A stretch of DNA of 64,000 nt from CAISIP01 sp031396205 (GTDB lineage: Bacteria; Pseudomonadota; Gammaproteobacteria; Burkholderiales; Burkholderiaceae_C), in assembly GCA_031396205.1 (NCBI GenBank), contig JANNKH010000056.1, forward strand, positions 1 to 64,000. The letters are read 5' to 3'. A model generated the notes under the pieces. That model saw only the letters and a list, made by a program, of their open reading frames with translations, made no database searches and was not told the DNA's origin. Made by a program: the position numbers and the translations under genes. Below are positions 60,356 through 64,000 of this stretch, piece after piece; positions within the stretch are counted from its first letter, which is position 1, and each line of letters opens with the position of its first letter.

Positions 60356-60426
60356 CCCCAGCCCTGGCTTTGCCAGGCCCCCCGAGGGGGTGCAAGAAAA
60401 CTTGGGAGCGGCCCGGCGTTTTCTTG
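60356..60426. repeat. Dispersed REP-like repeat with nested stem-loops
   Basis: Contains CCTGGC-TTT-GCCAGG, then CCCCC/GGGGG around a short spacer, then a nine-base stem CAAGAAAAC/GTTTTCTTG (60393-60401 and 60418-60426). The loop reads CTTGGGAGCGGCCCGGCG (60401-60418), whose reverse complement is identical to 34233-34250. Similar GC stem-loops recur between genes in Comamonadaceae. No U-run follows, so it is not a standard terminator. The rest of the 60138-60542 gap shows only the small ORF. Confidence 0.6.
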
Positions 60427-60542
60427 AGAGCCATTTGGCGGCTGGCTCTGTAAACAGGGCGCTGGTGCGCCGTCCATAATCGGCATGGCCCTGGGCGGCC
60501 GATCGATTGCATTCAATCCGTTGCTGCTGAGGAAGTCCGACG

Positions 60543-62105
60543 ATGGCCGTGCCGCGCAAAGTGCTGTTCATTTCCGCAGACCAATGGCGTGCCGAATGCC
60601 TTTCTGCGATCGGGCACCCGGTTGTCCGTACGCCGCATCTGGACGCGCTGGCCGCCGACGGGGTTCTGTTTAGGCGCCATTTCAGCGTGACGGCGCCCTG
60701 CGGACCAGCGCGCTCGAGTCTGCAGACCGGCCTGTATCTGATGAACCACCGCTCGGGCCGCAACGGAACGCCGCTGGACGCGCGCCACACCAATATCGCG
60801 CACGAAGTGCGCAAGGCCGGGATGGAGCCGATGTTGTTCGGCTATACCGACACCAGCGTTGATCCGCGCGGCCTGCACCCGCAGGATCCGGCATTGCGCA
60901 CCTTCGAGAGGCCGATGCCGGGATACCACATCGGCCTGCTGTTTCCGGACTTCATGGCGGCCTGGATGGACGACCTGCGGGCCAAGGGTTATCGGTTCGA
61001 GGGACGGCATGATGTCTACCGGCCGCGACCCGGCTTCGACAAGCCGGGCGATCGCGGCCATCGCTTCATTCCCACGCTGTTCAAGGCCGAGGACAGCGAC
61101 ACCAGTTTCATGGCCGACCAGGTCATCACCTGGCTGGGCAACCATCGCGCGGACGACTGGTTCATGCACTGTGTGTTCCTGCGCCCGCATCCGCCCGTCA
61201 TCGCGCCCGAGCCCTACAACGCCAGGTATGACCCGGCCGACGTGGAACTACCGCGACGCAAGGCCAGCCCCGCCGAGGAGGCTGAGCAGCATCCGCTGCT
61301 GGCACAGTGGATCGCAGCGTTGACGCGCCCCAACCACTACGACGAGCACAATCCGAACCACCTGATCGACATGCCCGAGCTGGAGCTGCGCCAGATGCGG
61401 GCCTGCTACTACGGCATGATGAACGAGGTCGACGACGCCGTGGGGCGCATCGTCGCGCACCTCAAGGCCAGTGGCGAATACGACGACACGATGATCGTCT
61501 TCACCTGCGACCACGGCGAGATGGGCGGCGACCACTACACCTGGGGCAAGGAGCTGTATTTCGACCCGAGCTTCCATATTCCGCTGATCGTGCGCGATCC
61601 GCGCAAGGCAAGCGATGGCGGCCGCGGCCGGCAGGTCGATGCATTCACCGAATCGGTGGATCTGATGCCAACCATGCTCGATTGGCTGAACCTTGACATT
61701 CCGGCGCAGTGCGACGGGCGTTCGCTTGTGCCGTTCCTGCATGGCACGACGCCACTGCATTGGCGCACCGAGGCACACATGGAGCTGGATTTCCGGTCCG
61801 GCCCCTACAGCGGCCTGGACGCCGAAGTGGCGCTGAACCTGACGCCCGACGAATGCCAGCTGGCGATCATTCGGGGTGCGCGCTGGAAATATGTGTTCTT
61901 TGCCGCCTTGCCGCCACTGCTGTTCGACCTGCGGAACGATCCGGCGGAAATGAACGACCTGTCGCGGGACCCGGCTCAGCGCGAGGTGCTGCTGGAGATG
62001 GCGCACAAGATGCTGTCGTGGCGGCTGATCGCGCAGGAACATGTGCTGACCAACCTGCACAACGGTCCGCAGGGCGTCGAGGACCGCAGGCGCACCAGGG
62101 TCTGA
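60543..62105 (+). CDS. Phosphonate monoester hydrolase / arylsulfatase (alkaline-phosphatase superfamily)
   Basis: 520-residue sulfatase-fold enzyme. Cys53 in APCGPARSSLQTGLY (C-x-P-x-R) is the site converted to formylglycine by a maturation enzyme. Metal ligands include Asp13 (SADQWRAE) and Asp323/His324 in TCDHGEMGGDH. LMNHRSGRNGTPLDARHTNI, the central RPHPP and C-terminal PLLFDLRNDPAEMNDL resemble the phosphonate monoester hydrolase branch of Burkholderia and Rhizobium, which also hydrolyses sulfate and phosphate esters. The exact substrate is inferred. GAGGAAG precedes the ATG. It stands alone, downstream of the repeat. Confidence 0.9.
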   Translation: MAVPRKVLFISADQWRAECLSAIGHPVVRTPHLDALAADGVLFRRHFSVTAPCGPARSSLQTGLYLMNHRSGRNGTPLDARHTNIAHEVRKAGMEPMLFGYTDTSVDPRGLHPQDPALRTFERPMPGYHIGLLFPDFMAAWMDDLRAKGYRFEGRHDVYRPRPGFDKPGDRGHRFIPTLFKAEDSDTSFMADQVITWLGNHRADDWFMHCVFLRPHPPVIAPEPYNARYDPADVELPRRKASPAEEAEQHPLLAQWIAALTRPNHYDEHNPNHLIDMPELELRQMRACYYGMMNEVDDAVGRIVAHLKASGEYDDTMIVFTCDHGEMGGDHYTWGKELYFDPSFHIPLIVRDPRKASDGGRGRQVDAFTESVDLMPTMLDWLNLDIPAQCDGRSLVPFLHGTTPLHWRTEAHMELDFRSGPYSGLDAEVALNLTPDECQLAIIRGARWKYVFFAALPPLLFDLRNDPAEMNDLSRDPAQREVLLEMAHKMLSWRLIAQEHVLTNLHNGPQGVEDRRRTRV

Positions 62106-62157
62106 CCGGTCGGGGCGCGCGACATGCCGCCCGCTCGCCCGCCGGTATTGGCGACGC

Positions 62158-62892
62158 TCAAAACCGCTCGTAGGGCATGAGGTAGCGCCAAGCGCCAAGC
62201 GGCAGTGCCGACAGCGCGATGCGTCCGACCCGGATGCGCTTCATCCCCACCACCGTCAGACCGGCCAAGCCGCACATCTGCGCAATCTGGCCCGGCAAGC
62301 TGCCCTTGACCGCAAAACGCAGGCCCGTCAGGGCGTCCACCTGCCGGCTGATGCTGACCTTGGCCGGCAACATCGCGCGGCCATCCACCACCGGTGCGCG
62401 GTTGAGCTGCTGCAGCGCCCGATCGGATACGTCACCGGTGACATCGACAATGACCTCATGCTCGACCCGCGCTGCATCCTCCTGCAACTTGCGCTGGATG
62501 CGCCAGTCCTGCGTGAAGACCAGCAAGCCGCTGGCACCGGTCTCCAGCGGTGTTACGCAGGTCTGTTCGAGCAGCTGGCGCTTGAGCATCCGGTTCGTGC
62601 TGCGATCGCCCCTCCAGTGGCAGGCCGGCTGCAACAGCGCGCGAGCCGGTCGGGGGCCGTCAAGCCAGTCATGGCCGGCTGGTTTGTGCAACAGCAGCGT
62701 GACTGGCAGTACCGGCTCCAGGCGCGCGTTCGGGTCGAGATCGATCTTCTGGTCGAGCACCTTGTGCTGCGGTGTTTCGACCACCGCACCGTCCACCCTT
62801 ACCCAGCCGCCTTCGATGTACAGCTCGGCATGCCTGCGCGAACATCCCAGCATGTCGGCCAAACGCCGCGCCAGTCGGATGGGCTCAGTCAT
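62158..62892 (-). CDS. RsuA/RluB-like pseudouridine synthase homologue with altered active site
   Basis: 244-residue protein with an N-terminal S4 RNA-binding domain (RLADMLGCSRRHAELYIEGG, then VRVDGAVV) and a pseudouridine synthase-like domain. In the family motif, GRLDxxTxGLLxFT, the sequence is TPLETGASGLLVFTQD: Glu117 replaces the catalytic Asp and Pro the Arg. The conserved Tyr (VEREYAV) is Val147 (VEHEVIV). The remaining fold, including GQIAQMCGLAGL and VGMKRIRVGRIAL, is intact. It may bind RNA without isomerising it. Convergent with the sulfatase gene; divergent from the ATPase gene. Confidence 0.88.
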   Translation of the reverse strand: MTEPIRLARRLADMLGCSRRHAELYIEGGWVRVDGAVVETPQHKVLDQKIDLDPNARLEPVLPVTLLLHKPAGHDWLDGPRPARALLQPACHWRGDRSTNRMLKRQLLEQTCVTPLETGASGLLVFTQDWRIQRKLQEDAARVEHEVIVDVTGDVSDRALQQLNRAPVVDGRAMLPAKVSISRQVDALTGLRFAVKGSLPGQIAQMCGLAGLTVVGMKRIRVGRIALSALPLGAWRYLMPYERF

Positions 62893-63012
62893 GGAGGGAT
62901 ACTGGGTGCATGGCCTCGCAGTGTAGGTCCGGAGCGCACGATGGCTGGGGCTACGGGTCGGGGCGGTCACCTGACCGCGCGAGAATGGATCGTCTCCAGG
63001 CGGAGGTTGCGC

Positions 63013-63645
63013 ATGTCCGGTGGTGGGTTCGTTATTGCGGTGTTGGGTGCCGAATGCACCGGTAAGAGCACGCTGGCAGCGGCATTGTGCGACGTACTGA
63101 CCGGCGAAGGGCGTGACGCCGTTGTCGTGCCCGAGTACCTGCGCGTTTTTTGTGATGCGCACGGCCGTCCGCCGCGGGCCGACGAGCAGGCTGGCATCGC
63201 CCGTGAACAGTCGGCGCGCATTGCTGAGGCTGCAAGCAACCATGCGATCGTGATCGCCGACACCAGTGCCTTGATGACGGCCGTGTACAGCGAGCAGTTC
63301 TTCGGCGATGCCGGACTGTATCCATCGGCGCATGCCGCACACCGGCGCTGCGATCTGACGCTGCTGACCGGACAGGACCTGCCGTGGCAGGCCGATGGCA
63401 TCCAGCGCACCGGACCCGAGTCGCGTGTGGCGGTGGATGCCCGGTTGCGCGCCGCCCTGATCCGCCTGCAGCTGCCGTTCTCGGTGCTGTATGGCAGTGT
63501 TGAAATGCGGGTGCGCGCCGCGCTGGCGGCGATCCGGCGCGACCGGCAGCCGCCCGTTGTCGCCGCAGCCACGCGCTGGCGGTGGAACTGCCGGCACTGC
63601 GGAGATGCCCCGTGCCTTGACCCTCTCCGATGGACGCAGCCATAG
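63013..63645 (+). CDS. NadR/Trypsin-like kinase family ATPase (NadR C-terminal-like)
   Basis: 210-residue P-loop protein resembling the ribosylnicotinamide-kinase domain of NadR. Walker A is GAECTGKSTLAAALC (residues 12-18 cover the loop). DTSALMTAVYSEQFFGD and LTLLTGQDLPWQADGIQR are shared with that family. A C-terminal Cys cluster (WNCRHCGDAPCLDPLRW) is common in betaproteobacterial members and may bind zinc. GGAGG is seven bases before ATG 63013. The substrate is not proven; 'NadR-like' is a fold statement. Confidence 0.82.
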   Translation: MSGGGFVIAVLGAECTGKSTLAAALCDVLTGEGRDAVVVPEYLRVFCDAHGRPPRADEQAGIAREQSARIAEAASNHAIVIADTSALMTAVYSEQFFGDAGLYPSAHAAHRRCDLTLLTGQDLPWQADGIQRTGPESRVAVDARLRAALIRLQLPFSVLYGSVEMRVRAALAAIRRDRQPPVVAAATRWRWNCRHCGDAPCLDPLRWTQP

Positions 63646-63722
63646 CATCGCCGGGTCGTGGCCGCAAACCGATTACGGCCGGCACGGTACTGCAGGCAGG
63701 ATCACCGCAGCGCGAGACCCGA

Positions 63723-64000
63723 TCAGTCGTCGTTTTTCTTGCCCTGGCCCTTTTTGCCGCCCTGACCGGTCCTTCCATGCTTGTCGCTTTTCCAGTGCTT
63801 GGGCTTCTTGACCTTGTCCATCGGCACTGGCGCATAGTACGCCGTGCGAATCCAGTTGCCCGGTTGGCGGTAGTAACCGTTGCCGCGCTGTTCCCAGCGG
63901 TCCGGCTCCCAACGGTAACCGACGCGCTGGACAATGCTGCGCCCGCGGATCCAGACGTGGTGGTCGTCGTGCCAGGCCCAATATCCGGGCGCCCAGACAT
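63723..64000 (-). CDS. YXWGXW-type secreted protein, C-terminal part (5' end outside window)
   Basis: Open to the window edge with no start inside, about 92 codons. The sequence has WAPGYWAWHDDHHVWIRG, then VGYRWEPDRWEQRGNGYY and QPGNWIRTAYYAPVP: the Trp/Tyr-rich, Gly-Pro-spaced pattern of YXWGXW-repeat proteins. The tail is Lys/Gly-rich (KKPKHWKSDK, GGKKGQGKKNDD). These are normally short secreted proteins of unknown function. The stop is TGA at 63723-63725. Convergent with the ATPase gene. Confidence 0.7.
   Translation of the reverse strand, partial: VWAPGYWAWHDDHHVWIRGRSIVQRVGYRWEPDRWEQRGNGYYRQPGNWIRTAYYAPVPMDKVKKPKHWKSDKHGRTGQGGKKGQGKKNDD

Noticed and set aside
60393..60426. Stem-loop as a rho-independent terminator
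   Set aside because: The stem is AT-rich at its base and no run of Ts follows; better explained as a dispersed repeat.
60138..60479. Continuation of the gph frame as a gph fusion protein
   Set aside because: The extra residues have no similarity to anything I recognise and cross the repeat and the Trp-rich ORF; simple read-through of a breakpoint.
62458..63012. Longer start for the NadR-like ATPase gene
   Set aside because: The upstream frame lies on top of the pseudouridine synthase homologue; ATG 63013 has a strong ribosome-binding site and the P-loop begins just after.

Overview
The window looks like a GC-rich chromosome segment of a betaproteobacterium of the order Burkholderiales, probably Comamonadaceae-like. 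The evidence is conserved gene order (yajC-secD-secF; smg-dprA-LysM-def-fmt; pgk-pyk-fba-purC and purE-purK-sua5; holA-lptE-leuS; bamE facing fur; hprK-ptsN-hpf; nudJ-mnmA) and dispersed repeats of a type I associate with Comamonadaceae. I saw no rRNA, tRNA, CRISPR array, prophage or insertion sequence, and gene density is high. Family calls come from reading the sequence and were not checked by database search.

Layout: 0-7.2 kb holds the 3' part of mltA, an Lrp/AsnC regulator divergent from a fused indolepyruvate ferredoxin oxidoreductase, and a cobalt-type nitrile hydratase operon on the minus strand. 7.3-13 kb holds yajC-secDF and a DUF1631 protein. 13-19 kb holds smg-dprA and a LysM protein (minus) against def-fmt-azlC-azlD (plus). 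19-30.3 kb holds an EptA-type phosphoethanolamine transferase, glycolysis (pgk, pyk, fbaA), a broken PAP2 phosphatase, purine genes (purC, purE, purK), a thioredoxin-TPR protein and a Sua5-type enzyme. 30.3-36 kb holds a PBP4-like dacB, an EamA transporter, tsaB, rimI, a family 4 uracil-DNA glycosylase and pyrF. 36-40 kb is the most accessory-looking part: an orphan salicylate 5-hydroxylase-like oxygenase pair, a deleted ABC substrate-binding gene and a MATE transporter. 40-51 kb is mostly housekeeping on the minus strand (proA, holA, lptE, leuS, ExbD/ExbB, dapB, bamE, hprK, ptsN, hpf), with fur on plus. 51-59 kb holds a patatin, an acyl-CoA ligase, the three-subunit transhydrogenase pntAA-pntAB-pntB, a Nudix hydrolase, mnmA and ssb. 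59.7-64 kb holds a truncated gph, a Trp-rich small ORF next to a repeat, a phosphonate monoester hydrolase/sulfatase, an unusual pseudouridine synthase homologue, a NadR-like ATPase and the 3' end of a YXWGXW-type gene.

The most interesting signals are small. Two unrelated genes, the uracil-DNA glycosylase (34351) and exbB (46948), are each preceded by a related open frame of about 40 codons. The two frames share an internal start, a RANCA core and identical stretches of DNA, and each ends in a stop codon overlapping the start of the real gene. They look like repeat-derived, translationally coupled upstream ORFs. A third repeat copy at 60.4 kb follows a 35-codon ORF with three consecutive Trp codons. 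Several genes are decaying: a response-regulator remnant before eptA, PAP2 with an in-frame TAG, an ABC binding protein with its middle deleted, and gph cut after about 120 codons. An Lrp-type dyad lies between the Lrp gene and its probable target.
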